From: Amycolatopsis acididurans
GTDB taxonomy: Bacteria > Actinomycetota > Actinomycetes > Mycobacteriales > Pseudonocardiaceae
Direction: 5' to 3'
Assembly (NCBI RefSeq): GCF_012328925.1
Contig: NZ_JAAXLS010000057.1
Location: 1 to 41,148 of the forward strand
DNA: 41,148 nucleotides
A program made the translations under genes and the position numbers. Position 1 is the stretch's first letter, and every line of letters begins with the position of its first letter. The notes under the pieces are model-generated. The model saw nothing but the letters and a program-made list of their open reading frames with translations. It did no database searches and was not told where the DNA came from. Shown piece by piece: positions 32,839-40,993 of the stretch.

Positions 32839-34547
32839 AGAGTTCCTCCCGAAGTGGTGGCGGGGGCCGCGTTGTCCTGCCGTGCGGCGTTCTCGGCGGC
32901 GACCTTCCCGGCGATGTCGGCGTGCAGGCGCTTCTTGTCCATCTTCCCGACGAGGGTGCGGGGAATTTCGGAAAGCAGTTCGACGCGTTCGGGCCATTTG
33001 AACTTGGCCACCTGCAGCGCGGCGAAATGCTCCTGGACGTCGCCGAGGGTGAGTGGTTTCCCTTGTACGACAAGGTAAGCGCAGCCGCGCTCGCCGAGCC
33101 GGGGGTCCGGCATGGCGACCACGGCGGCGCCGGTGATCCGTGGGTGGCGCAGCAACAGGGACTCCACCTCCTCGGCGTTGATCTTCTCTCCGCCGCGGTT
33201 GATCACGTCCTTGATGCGGCCTTCGATCGTGACGTAGCGGCCTCCGTCGATCTCGCGGATCGCCGCGAGGTCACCCGTGCGGTAGAAGCCGTCTGAGGTG
33301 AACGCCGTCGCGTTGTGCTTGTCCGCGTCGAAGTAGCCGCGCAGCGTGTACGGGCCGCGGCAGCACAGTTCGCCGACTTCCCCGTCGGGGACCTCGGTTT
33401 CGGTCCCCGGCGCGAGCACGCGCACTTCGTCCAATGCGGACAGTGGGGTGCCGACGGTCTCCGCGCGTGCTTCGCGGGGAGCACCGGGACGGGTCGTGAG
33501 GAACAGCCCCTCCCCCATGCCGAACAGCTGCCCGGACCACAGGCCGCGGCGTTCCAGTTCGTCGAACAGCGCGGGCGGCACCTTCGTGCCGGACAGCACG
33601 ATCTGGTTCACCGCGGCCGTGGCCGCCTCGAACGCGGGCAGGTCCACGGTCCGGAAATGCCCGTGGCCGAGCAGGACGTGCGTGGCGCCTTCCCGTGCCA
33701 GCAAAGGCAACGAGACGTCCGGATCCGCGGTGCCGAGGACGAGGCAGCCACCGACGCTGTGGGGGCCGTGGACGGCGCACACGATGCCCGCGTTGTGGAT
33801 GATGGGGATCAGGTGGGCGACACGGCTTTCCGCGCTCCATCCCCACGAACGCGCGTATTCCGCGGCGTTGTACCAGTACTCGGCGTGCAACCGCGGAATG
33901 ACCTTCGGCACCCCGGTCGTCCCGCCGGAGAGCTGGAATACCGCGACATCGTCGGGACCGATGCCGCGCTGAATCTCCTCGACGGTCCGGCGCGCGGCTC
34001 GCGGATCGAGGTCGGCACCGAGGGACTCGATCGCGACCCCGGCGGTGGTACCGGTTCCGCCCAGCACCAGAACCTGTCGCAGCGTCGGATGGTCGCGCTG
34101 CTGCTCGAGGGCGAAATTCACCAGGTCGAACCCGCGTGTTCCGGCCTCCACGAGGTGCGCGACCGCGCCGACGCGGCGGCTGATCTCGCCGATCTCGTGA
34201 CCGCGATGAGCGGCGAGTGTGCACACGGGGATCAGCCCGGCCTTGAGCACCCCGTACCAGGCCAGGATCGCCCCCAGCCGGTTCGTCACCTGGAACAGCA
34301 CGGGGTCACCGGGCACGAGTCCCAGCCCGGCCAGGCCGGCCGCCAGCAGATCGGAGCGCTCGTCCAGTTCGCGGAAGGTCAGCCGCCCGTCCAGCGCGAC
34401 GACGGCGTCGCGCTCGGAATGGGCGCCGGCCACGGCGTGCAGTTCGTCGGCGATGGTGCACGTGCCCCACAGGCCCGCCTCGCGGTAGCGGCGCACGGCG
34501 TCCTCGGGATAGGCGACGAGGCGGCTGCCCCACCTGCTGGTGCTCAT
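32835..34547 (-). CDS. EntE/DhbE-like aryl acid:AMP (CoA) ligase
   Basis: 570 residues, ANL superfamily. AMP loop FQLSGGTTGVPK (204-215) followed by VIPRLHAEYWYN, as in 2,3-dihydroxybenzoate/salicylate-AMP ligases. TGDLAAI and the hinge GRIKDVINRGGEKINAEEVE come before the C-terminal domain, with the adenylation Lys in LVGKMDKKRL. The protein ends in a short extra tail. No carrier protein or NRPS gene is nearby, so a catabolic CoA ligase (or AMP-acid former) for a hydroxy- or heteroaromatic acid is likelier than siderophore synthesis. The closest precedent I know is the salicylyl-CoA route of Streptomyces WA46. ATGA overlap with the hydroxylase gene. Confidence 0.88.
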   Translation of the reverse strand: MSTSRWGSRLVAYPEDAVRRYREAGLWGTCTIADELHAVAGAHSERDAVVALDGRLTFRELDERSDLLAAGLAGLGLVPGDPVLFQVTNRLGAILAWYGVLKAGLIPVCTLAAHRGHEIGEISRRVGAVAHLVEAGTRGFDLVNFALEQQRDHPTLRQVLVLGGTGTTAGVAIESLGADLDPRAARRTVEEIQRGIGPDDVAVFQLSGGTTGVPKVIPRLHAEYWYNAAEYARSWGWSAESRVAHLIPIIHNAGIVCAVHGPHSVGGCLVLGTADPDVSLPLLAREGATHVLLGHGHFRTVDLPAFEAATAAVNQIVLSGTKVPPALFDELERRGLWSGQLFGMGEGLFLTTRPGAPREARAETVGTPLSALDEVRVLAPGTETEVPDGEVGELCCRGPYTLRGYFDADKHNATAFTSDGFYRTGDLAAIREIDGGRYVTIEGRIKDVINRGGEKINAEEVESLLLRHPRITGAAVVAMPDPRLGERGCAYLVVQGKPLTLGDVQEHFAALQVAKFKWPERVELLSEIPRTLVGKMDKKRLHADIAGKVAAENAARQDNAAPATTSGGTL

Positions 34548-36082
34548 ACGTCCTCCTCGGTGAGCGAGACCAGGTCACAACGCCCGCTGACCAGGCCGGC
34601 CGCCAGATCGGCGCGCAGACTCGCCGGCCCATTCACCACGATGAGCCCCCCGACCTCGCTTCGCACCCGCTCGGCCAGATCCAGCCTGGTCAACAGGGCG
34701 GGCCGGTCCGTGAGCCCGGTGAAACGGAAGCCGTCGGCGCCGTCCCGGCGAGCCTCACGTGCCCGCGCGATGAGGTCGTCTCCGGCCTCGTCCCAGGGAT
34801 CGGCGAGGTTTTCGGCGAACGTGGTGAGCGCGAGCCCGTCCGGCACGTGGCGCAGGATCCGGTGCGGGAACTCGGTTTTCCCGTGCCGCAGGGGTTGTTC
34901 CAGCACCCAGTCGACGAGGTCCGCCGCCGGGGGTGCGGCGCCCGCGTACTGCTCGAGCGCGGTCGCGACGACGTCCGGGCTGGTGGCGGCGAAGCGGTCG
35001 AGCGGAACGTTGCCCGCCCGCGTCATGTACGCGACCATCAGCCGCTCGACCGGGATGTCGAGCCGGGACGGGAACGACTCCCACCACAGCCGGCTCCGCC
35101 GCGCCAGTTCCTGCATCCGCTCGACCGACGGGCGGCGCGTGGTCTCGTACCGCGCGAACGCGGCTTCCACGTCCGGCTCCTCGGCCAGCGCTTCGACAAG
35201 GCCGATCGCGTCCTCCATGGCGAGCTTGGTGCCCGATCCGATGGAGAAGTGGGCGGTGTGCGCCGCGTCCCCGAGCAACACGGTCCGCCCGTGCGACCAG
35301 CGGGCACACCGCACGGTGCGGAACCGGGTCCAGCGGGTCCGGTTACCGATCAGGGCGTGTCCTCGCAGTTCGCTGGCGAACACTTCTTCCAGGTACCGCA
35401 ACGAAGTCTCGTCGGAGTCCTCGGGCTGCGCCGGCTCCGGCGACCGGTCGAACCCGGCGCTTCGCCACGTCTGCTCGTCGGTCTCGATCAGAAACGTGCT
35501 GCGGCCGCCGGAATACGGATAGGCGTGCGTCACGAACACACCGTGCTCGGTGCGCACCGGGACGAACAGCGCGTCCGGCAACGCGAATTCGGCTCCGCAC
35601 CACAGGAACAGCCCGCGGCCGAGCTCGGTCGTCTCGCCGAACTCGCCGGCGCTGCGGGTGGCGCTGCTGACCCCGTCGGCGGCGATGACGATGTCCGCGT
35701 CGAACTCGCCGGCGCTGCGCCGCGTCCCGTATTCGATGCGCACCCCGGCCTTTTCGGCGTGCCGTTGCAGTACGGCGAGCAACTCGGTGCGCGCGATGCC
35801 GATCAGCCGGTCGTTGTGCACCCGCGCGGTCCGGCCGTCGACCACCATCGTCATGTCGTGCCGGTGTCCCGCCGCCACGAGGTCGCGCAGCGTGTCCGCG
35901 TCGGCCGCTTCGAGTTTGCGTTGCGTGCCTGCCGCCAGGCCCACTCCGAAACCGAACGTCTTGTCCGGCTCACCCTGCTCGTGGACGACCACGTCGCACC
36001 ACGGCTGGGCCAGCTTCAGCAGACGCGCGACGTACAGCCCGCCGGGGCCTCCGCCAAGCACGGCGGCACGGCGCACTCGCAT
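34544..36082 (-). CDS. FAD-dependent aryl-CoA-type monooxygenase
   Basis: 512 residues of the group A flavoprotein hydroxylases. Dinucleotide-binding GGGPGG (10-15), HEQ at the end of strand 2, TFGFGVGLAAGT, IAADGVSSATR (DG motif), and VLLGDAAHTAHFSIGSGTKLAMEDAIGLVEAL (GD motif, about 270-300, broken here by no gap). The FGFGV and HFSIGSGTKLAMEDA segments are hallmarks of salicylyl-CoA 5-hydroxylase and the monooxygenase half of anthraniloyl-CoA monooxygenase/reductase. The C-terminal reductase domain of the latter is absent. It should hydroxylate a CoA-activated aromatic acid with NAD(P)H and O2. First gene of the leftward operon; ATG with AGGAGG. Confidence 0.88.
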   Translation of the reverse strand: MRVRRAAVLGGGPGGLYVARLLKLAQPWCDVVVHEQGEPDKTFGFGVGLAAGTQRKLEAADADTLRDLVAAGHRHDMTMVVDGRTARVHNDRLIGIARTELLAVLQRHAEKAGVRIEYGTRRSAGEFDADIVIAADGVSSATRSAGEFGETTELGRGLFLWCGAEFALPDALFVPVRTEHGVFVTHAYPYSGGRSTFLIETDEQTWRSAGFDRSPEPAQPEDSDETSLRYLEEVFASELRGHALIGNRTRWTRFRTVRCARWSHGRTVLLGDAAHTAHFSIGSGTKLAMEDAIGLVEALAEEPDVEAAFARYETTRRPSVERMQELARRSRLWWESFPSRLDIPVERLMVAYMTRAGNVPLDRFAATSPDVVATALEQYAGAAPPAADLVDWVLEQPLRHGKTEFPHRILRHVPDGLALTTFAENLADPWDEAGDDLIARAREARRDGADGFRFTGLTDRPALLTRLDLAERVRSEVGGLIVVNGPASLRADLAAGLVSGRCDLVSLTEEDV

Positions 36083-36131
36083 CCTGACCTCCTGTTTTAC
36101 GGCTCATCACGTCGATTGACGATGGCGTAAA

Positions 36132-36201
36132 TGATTAAACACAAGTGAAGACAAGTCAAGAGCCGGCGTGCTTGACTCCAAACAGCAGCGTTTAATAGTC
36201 T
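36132..36201. promoter_or_regulatory. Divergent promoter with shared inverted repeat
   Basis: Inverted repeat AGTCAAG (36154-36160) and CTTGACT (36171-36177), spacer 10. Each arm holds a TTGACT -35 box facing outward. Rightward to hyuA: -10 TAGTCT (36196-36201), 18-bp spacer. Leftward: -10 TAATCA (36137-36132), 16-bp spacer. A second perfect repeat, ATTAAAC (36134-36140)/GTTTAAT (36190-36196), frames it. One dimeric regulator here would control both directions. Confidence 0.6.
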
Positions 36202-36286
36202 ACGTTCTCGTCACCAGTTGTGGCGCCGAGGCGTGCGCGCCGTCGGCGCCCCTGCAAGTTCGCTTCCACGCAAAGGAGCGTGAGTC

Positions 36287-38407
36287 ATGGCGTATGTCAT
36301 CGGCGTGGACGTGGGCGGCACGTTCACCGATGCCGTTCTCGATGACGACGCGGGGACCGTGCTCGCCGCGAAGTCCCCGTCCACCCCGCCCGACTATTCC
36401 CGGGGAGTGCTCGACGTACTCGGCTTGCTGGCCGAACAGCTCGGCAAGTCGCTGCCCGAGATGCTCGCCGAGACCCATCACATCGCGCACGGCACGACGT
36501 CCTCGCTGAACGCGCTGGTGATGGGCAACGTGCCGCCGGTGGGTTTCCTGACCACCAAGGGCCACCGCGACTCGATCTTCATCATGAACGTCGAGGGCCG
36601 CTACCTCGGCCGCTCCCCGCACGAGCTGCAGAACGTGCTCGGCCAGGCCAAGGACCACACCCTGCTGCCGAAACGGCACGCACTCGAAGTGACCGAACGG
36701 ATGGACCGGGACGGCAACGTCGTCGTGCGACTGGACGAGGACGAGGCCCGCGCCGCGATCCGCGCCCTGCTCGACGACGGCGTCCGCGCGATCGCCGTGT
36801 CGCTGCTGTGGTCCTTCCGCAATCCCGCGCACGAGCACCGGCTGCGCGAACTGGTCGCCGAGGCCGATCCCGACGTGTTCGTCGCGCTCTCCAGTGAGGT
36901 CAGCCCGCGCATCCGCGAGTTCGCCCGCAACGCCACCACGATCATGAGCACGCAGATCGGACCAGGCCTGCGCGACTACCTCACCACGCTCGAAGACACG
37001 CTTCGCGAGAACCGGCTGTCCGGGCCGCTGCTGGTCATGCAGAGCAACGGCGGCGCCGTCGCGGCCAAGGAAGCTCCGGCCACGGCGATCAGCACGGTCG
37101 GCTCCGTGCTGACCGGCGGCGTGGTCGGGTCGGTCGCGCTGGGCCGCCAGCTGGGCCACCGCAACATCATCTCCACCGACGTCGGCGGCACCACGTTCCT
37201 CGCCGGGCTCGTCGTCGACGGCGAACCCGTGCGCGACACCACCACGGTGATCAACCACCACCCGATCAACGTGCCCACCCTGCGCGTCGACGCGATCGGG
37301 TCCGGCGGCGGCGCCATCGCCTGGCTGGACGCGGGCGGCAACCTGCGCATCGGACCGCGCAGCGCGCAAGCCGTTCCGGGCCCGGCCTGCTACGGCAACG
37401 GCGGCACCGAGCCGACCAACACCGACGCCAACCTCGTGCTCGGCATCCTGCCCGAACGCGGTCTGCTCGGCGGCCGCAAACCGCTCTCGCTCGAACTGGC
37501 CCGCCAGGCGATCGAAACGCAGATCGCGAAACCGCTCGGCCTCTCCGTCGAAGAGGCGGCCGCCGCGATCTACACGGTGCAGAACGCGCAAACCGGTGAC
37601 CTGCTGAGGAAAACCGTCGTCGAGGCGGGGCACGATCCGCGTGGCTTCGTGCTCTACGCCTTCGGCGGCGCCGGTCCCGCGCACTGCGCCGGTTACGCCG
37701 CAGAGGTGGGTGTCGGCGAGGTCGTGGTTCCGCTCGGCCCGGTCGCATCGGCCTTCTCCGCCTACGGCCTCGCGTCGTCCGACATCGCGCTGGCCGCCGA
37801 GCTGTCCGATCCGACCACGGTGCCGTTCGACCCGGCGCGCGCGGAGCAGAACTTCGCCGTGCTGGAGAAGCAGGTGCGCGAGGGGCTGGACCGCCAGGGC
37901 GTGAAGTTCGACACCGTCGAACTTCACCGCGAGATCGACATGCGCTACACGATGCAGCTGGCCGAGGTCACCGCACCGGTCGTGAGCGGTCCACTCGACG
38001 CGGCCGCGATCGAGGAGGCCGCGACGGCGTTCGAGGAACGCTACGCCGCCCTCTACGGCAAGGACGCCGGCTTCCGCGAGGCCGGTATCCAGGCCATCAC
38101 CTTCCGGGTCCGCGGGATCGGCATCCTGCCGTTCTCGCCGGAGCTGCCCACGATTCCCGCGGCGGACTCGCCCGATCCGGCCGAGGCGCGAGCAGGACAC
38201 CGTCCGGTCTGCCTCGACGCGGCCGCCGGTTACGCCGACACGCCCGTCTACGACTACCGCAAGCTGCGCGCCGGGCACGAGCTCGCCGGGCCGGCCATCG
38301 TCGAGGTCCCCACGACCACCGTCGTCGTCCCGGGCGGCACCACCGGCACCGTGGACTCGCTCGGCAACCTCATCATCCGCCGCACCTCGGCAAGGAGCGC
38401 CTCATGA
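36287..38407 (+). CDS. Hydantoinase/oxoprolinase A-type ATPase subunit (HyuA)
   Basis: 706 residues, ASKHA-fold ATPase. N-terminal Hydant_A_N with VIGVDVGGTFTDAVL (phosphate-1) and HGTTSSLNAL; central hydantoinase A with STDVGGTTF, GSGGGAIAWLDAGG, PGPACYGNGGTEPTNTDANLVLG and YAFGGAGPAHCAGYA; C-terminal beta domain ending in VPTTTVVVPGGTTGTVD. Phosphorylates an enol or lactam substrate in ATP-dependent hydantoinases, 5-oxoprolinase, caprolactamase and acetone/acetophenone carboxylases. Works with the HyuB subunit encoded next (ATGA overlap). AAGGAG ribosome site 9 bases before the ATG. Confidence 0.93.
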   Translation: MAYVIGVDVGGTFTDAVLDDDAGTVLAAKSPSTPPDYSRGVLDVLGLLAEQLGKSLPEMLAETHHIAHGTTSSLNALVMGNVPPVGFLTTKGHRDSIFIMNVEGRYLGRSPHELQNVLGQAKDHTLLPKRHALEVTERMDRDGNVVVRLDEDEARAAIRALLDDGVRAIAVSLLWSFRNPAHEHRLRELVAEADPDVFVALSSEVSPRIREFARNATTIMSTQIGPGLRDYLTTLEDTLRENRLSGPLLVMQSNGGAVAAKEAPATAISTVGSVLTGGVVGSVALGRQLGHRNIISTDVGGTTFLAGLVVDGEPVRDTTTVINHHPINVPTLRVDAIGSGGGAIAWLDAGGNLRIGPRSAQAVPGPACYGNGGTEPTNTDANLVLGILPERGLLGGRKPLSLELARQAIETQIAKPLGLSVEEAAAAIYTVQNAQTGDLLRKTVVEAGHDPRGFVLYAFGGAGPAHCAGYAAEVGVGEVVVPLGPVASAFSAYGLASSDIALAAELSDPTTVPFDPARAEQNFAVLEKQVREGLDRQGVKFDTVELHREIDMRYTMQLAEVTAPVVSGPLDAAAIEEAATAFEERYAALYGKDAGFREAGIQAITFRVRGIGILPFSPELPTIPAADSPDPAEARAGHRPVCLDAAAGYADTPVYDYRKLRAGHELAGPAIVEVPTTTVVVPGGTTGTVDSLGNLIIRRTSARSAS

Positions 38408-40713
38408 GCATGCCCATCTTCGGCTCCGAGACCTTCGCGAGCCGGCCCGTCGATCCCGAAGAACTGCGCCGTTCCCTTCCGTCCACTATGGACGTCCACA
38501 GTGTCAGCCAGGAACAGGTCGACGCGCTCGACCCGCTCACCTACGAAGTCGTACGCCACCGGCTGTGGTCGGTCACCGACGAGATGGGCGAAGCGCTCAA
38601 GCGGATGTCGGGTTCGCCGATCGTGACCGACGCCAACGACTTCGACTTCGCCATCTCCGACGAACTCGGCCAGGAAGTCCAGGTCGGGCTCTACAACACG
38701 ATGCTCGTCGGCGCGGTCGATCTGGCCATCTACTGGACGCTGCGCAACCGCGCGGCCAATCCCGGCATCGCCGAAGGGGACATGTTCCTCACGAACGATC
38801 CGTGGGTCGGCGGCGGGCTGCACCAGAACGATGTCATGGTCTACCAACCGGTCTTCCACGACGGCAAGCTGTTCGCGTGGACGAGCGCGATCTGCCACGA
38901 ACCGGACCTCGGCGGCGTCGGGCTCGGCTCGTTCTCACCCGCCGCCGAAGACGTGTTCTCCGAATCGCTGCCCACCCCGCCGGTGAAGGTCGTGCGGGAC
39001 TTCGAGTTGCAGCGCGACGTCGCCGACGTGTGGGTCCGGCGGTCGCGGGTGCCGATGCTGGTCGCGCTCGATCTGCGCGCGAAGGTCGGCGCCAACAACG
39101 TGGGCCGGGAACGCTTGCACGCACTGATCGAGCAGTACGGCGCGGACACGGTCAAGGCCGTCATGAAGCGGATGATGGCGGATGCGGAAACCCGGCTGCG
39201 GGACAAGCTGACCAGCCTGCCCGACGGCAGCTGGAGCGCGACCGGGTATCAGGACCAGTCCCACGAAGGCGACCGCGGCCTGCACAAGATCACGGTCACC
39301 ACCACCAAGACCGGCGATCACCTGACCTTCGACTTCACCGGCACCGATCCGCAGTCCGGCGTCGTCAACTGCACCTACGCCGGTATGCGTGGCGGCGTCA
39401 TGCTCGCGCTGCTGCCGATCCTGGCCGGCGACATCCCGTGGTCGGCGGGCGGGCTCATGCGCTGCTTCGACCTGATCACCGAGGAAGGCACGCTCAACAA
39501 CGCCACCTATCCCGCCGCGGTGGGCCGCGGTCCGATCGGCCCGGCCTGGCTCACCGGCAACCTGGTGGCCGAATGCCTGTCGCAGATGCTCGACCGCGAT
39601 CTCGAACTCGGCAAGAACGTGCAGGCCACCTGCTGCGGCACGTGGGACACCGCGGTCATCGCCGGGCTGGACGAGCGTGCCGAGCAGCCGGCGCCGTTCC
39701 TCAACATCATCATGGAGCCGATGTCCGGCGGGTACGGCGCGCGCCCCCACGCCGACGGCATCGACACGGGTGGGTTGTTCTGTATTCCGATGGGGCGCAT
39801 TCCCGATGTCGAGATGACCGAGTTCCTGTATCCGGTTCTCGCGTTGTGGCGGCGCGAGGTGCCCGACTCCGGTGGGCCGGGCCGGCATCGCGGCGGCGTC
39901 GGCGCCTCGATCGCGATCACCCCGCACGGCACGAGCATTCCCATGGGCCTCGTGCTCGCTTCCAACGGCAAGGCCGTCTCGCAGAACGGCGGGCTCGCCG
40001 GCGGGCACCCCGGTAACACGGGTCTGGACGTGCTGGCCCGGCAAAGCCGCGTCAGCGAGTTGCTGGCGTCGGGCCGGATGCCCAGCGAGCTGAGCGAGAT
40101 CAGCGACAGTCTGGAGCCTGCGCAGAACTACGCGTCCAGTTACCTCGCGCCCGGCGAGGTGTTCGTGATGACCTGGCAGGGTGGCGGGGGCTACGGCGAT
40201 CCGCTCACCCGTGATCCGCGCGCGGTCGCGCGGGACCTGCGGGAGCAGAAGATCACGGCCGACGCGGCGCGGAGTGTTTACGGGGTGGTCGTGGAGAGCG
40301 GCACCGTGGACGAGGCCGCCACGGCGGGTGAGCGGGAACGTCAGCGGTCCGCGCGCCGGGAGCGGTCAAGTCTGCTGGGGGCGCCGTCGGGCCGGAAGGC
40401 CGATCTCGCGGCGGTGAAGCGGCTGGACGACAACCTCGTGGAGGTGGCCGTCGGGGACGGTGCGGCGGTCGCCTGCCGCCACTGCGCGGAGGTCCTGGGC
40501 GACGGCGAGGATGTCGCACTCGCCGTGTACGAGGGTCCAGCGACCGACGCCGGCCCGCAGATCATCGCGAACGCGGCGGATTACGTCGATGCGCCGGTGG
40601 TGTTCCGGCAGTACTGCTGCCCGTCGTGCTGGACGGCGTTCTACTCGGCGGTCGTCCCGGCCGGCCACCCGGCCCCGCCCCTGGGGCGGCAGACACCCGC
40701 AAGGGCAGCCTGA
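38404..40713 (+). CDS. HyuB-type subunit fused to an acetone-carboxylase-gamma-like Cys4 domain
   Basis: 769 residues. Residues about 35-610 are a full Hydant_B domain: DPLTYEVVRHRLWSVTDEMGE, NDPWVGGGLHQNDVMV, FDFTGTDPQSGVVNC, YPAAVGRGP and GGGGYGDPLTRDP. A linker rich in Arg follows. The last 110 residues carry CRHC (Cys691, Cys694) and QYCCPSC (Cys738, Cys739, Cys742), the pattern of the small zinc subunit of acetone carboxylase (gamma; ...CX2C...YFCPEC...). Ordinary HyuB proteins stop before this. HyuA plus this fusion would hold all three activities of an AcxABC-type carboxylase in two chains. Whether it carboxylates or hydrolyses is open. Confidence 0.9.
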   Translation: MSMPIFGSETFASRPVDPEELRRSLPSTMDVHSVSQEQVDALDPLTYEVVRHRLWSVTDEMGEALKRMSGSPIVTDANDFDFAISDELGQEVQVGLYNTMLVGAVDLAIYWTLRNRAANPGIAEGDMFLTNDPWVGGGLHQNDVMVYQPVFHDGKLFAWTSAICHEPDLGGVGLGSFSPAAEDVFSESLPTPPVKVVRDFELQRDVADVWVRRSRVPMLVALDLRAKVGANNVGRERLHALIEQYGADTVKAVMKRMMADAETRLRDKLTSLPDGSWSATGYQDQSHEGDRGLHKITVTTTKTGDHLTFDFTGTDPQSGVVNCTYAGMRGGVMLALLPILAGDIPWSAGGLMRCFDLITEEGTLNNATYPAAVGRGPIGPAWLTGNLVAECLSQMLDRDLELGKNVQATCCGTWDTAVIAGLDERAEQPAPFLNIIMEPMSGGYGARPHADGIDTGGLFCIPMGRIPDVEMTEFLYPVLALWRREVPDSGGPGRHRGGVGASIAITPHGTSIPMGLVLASNGKAVSQNGGLAGGHPGNTGLDVLARQSRVSELLASGRMPSELSEISDSLEPAQNYASSYLAPGEVFVMTWQGGGGYGDPLTRDPRAVARDLREQKITADAARSVYGVVVESGTVDEAATAGERERQRSARRERSSLLGAPSGRKADLAAVKRLDDNLVEVAVGDGAAVACRHCAEVLGDGEDVALAVYEGPATDAGPQIIANAADYVDAPVVFRQYCCPSCWTAFYSAVVPAGHPAPPLGRQTPARAA

Positions 40714-40724
40714 CCAGCTCCCCA

Positions 40725-40761
40725 AGGCCGACCCGGCAGCACGAAGCAACCGGGTCGGCCT
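40725..40761 (+). terminator. Terminator of the hydantoinase-type operon
   Basis: Perfect 12-bp stem (40725-40736 and 40750-40761) with a 13-base loop, 11 bases after the HyuB stop. The loop and right arm (GCAGCACGAAGCA, CCGGGTCGGCCTG) are echoed at 40778-40804, so the terminator shares sequence with the repeat region beyond it. Confidence 0.75.
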
Positions 40762-40791
40762 GCTCGTTGGACCACGCGCAGCACGAAGCAG

Positions 40792-40946
40792 CCGGCTCAG
40801 CCTGAACGCCAACGCCGCTGGACAAACGCCCAACGGAACACCCGAAAACCGGCGCTGGTAACCACCCAAGCCACCCACCCGGGAACGCAAGAAGCTCGCA
40901 CCGCAGGGGCTCCGGGGGCTCGGCCCCCGGACAAAACGACGACCGA
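40792..40946. repeat. 202-bp tandem repeat, unit 1
   Basis: 155 bases recur at 40994-41148 with a single difference (T at 40819, C at 41021). The offset is 202 bp, with a unique 47-bp spacer. No open frame with codon bias is seen; the 435 bases after HyuB hold no gene that I can support. Confidence 0.9.
40912..40930. terminator. Perfect hairpin inside the repeat
   Basis: CCGGGGGC-TCG-GCCCCCGG: 8-bp stem, 3-base loop. A second copy is at 41114-41132. This is a common form of actinobacterial intergenic hairpin and may end transcription from either side. Confidence 0.55.
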
Positions 40947-40993
40947 CCCGGCGAGCGCATCCCGCGACCAGAGTCAGCCAAACCTCCCGCAAA

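Noticed and set aside
32835..34547. Siderophore starter-unit gene (dhbE/entE)
   Set aside because: No isochorismate enzymes, aryl carrier protein, NRPS or iron-uptake genes; the neighbours are catabolic.
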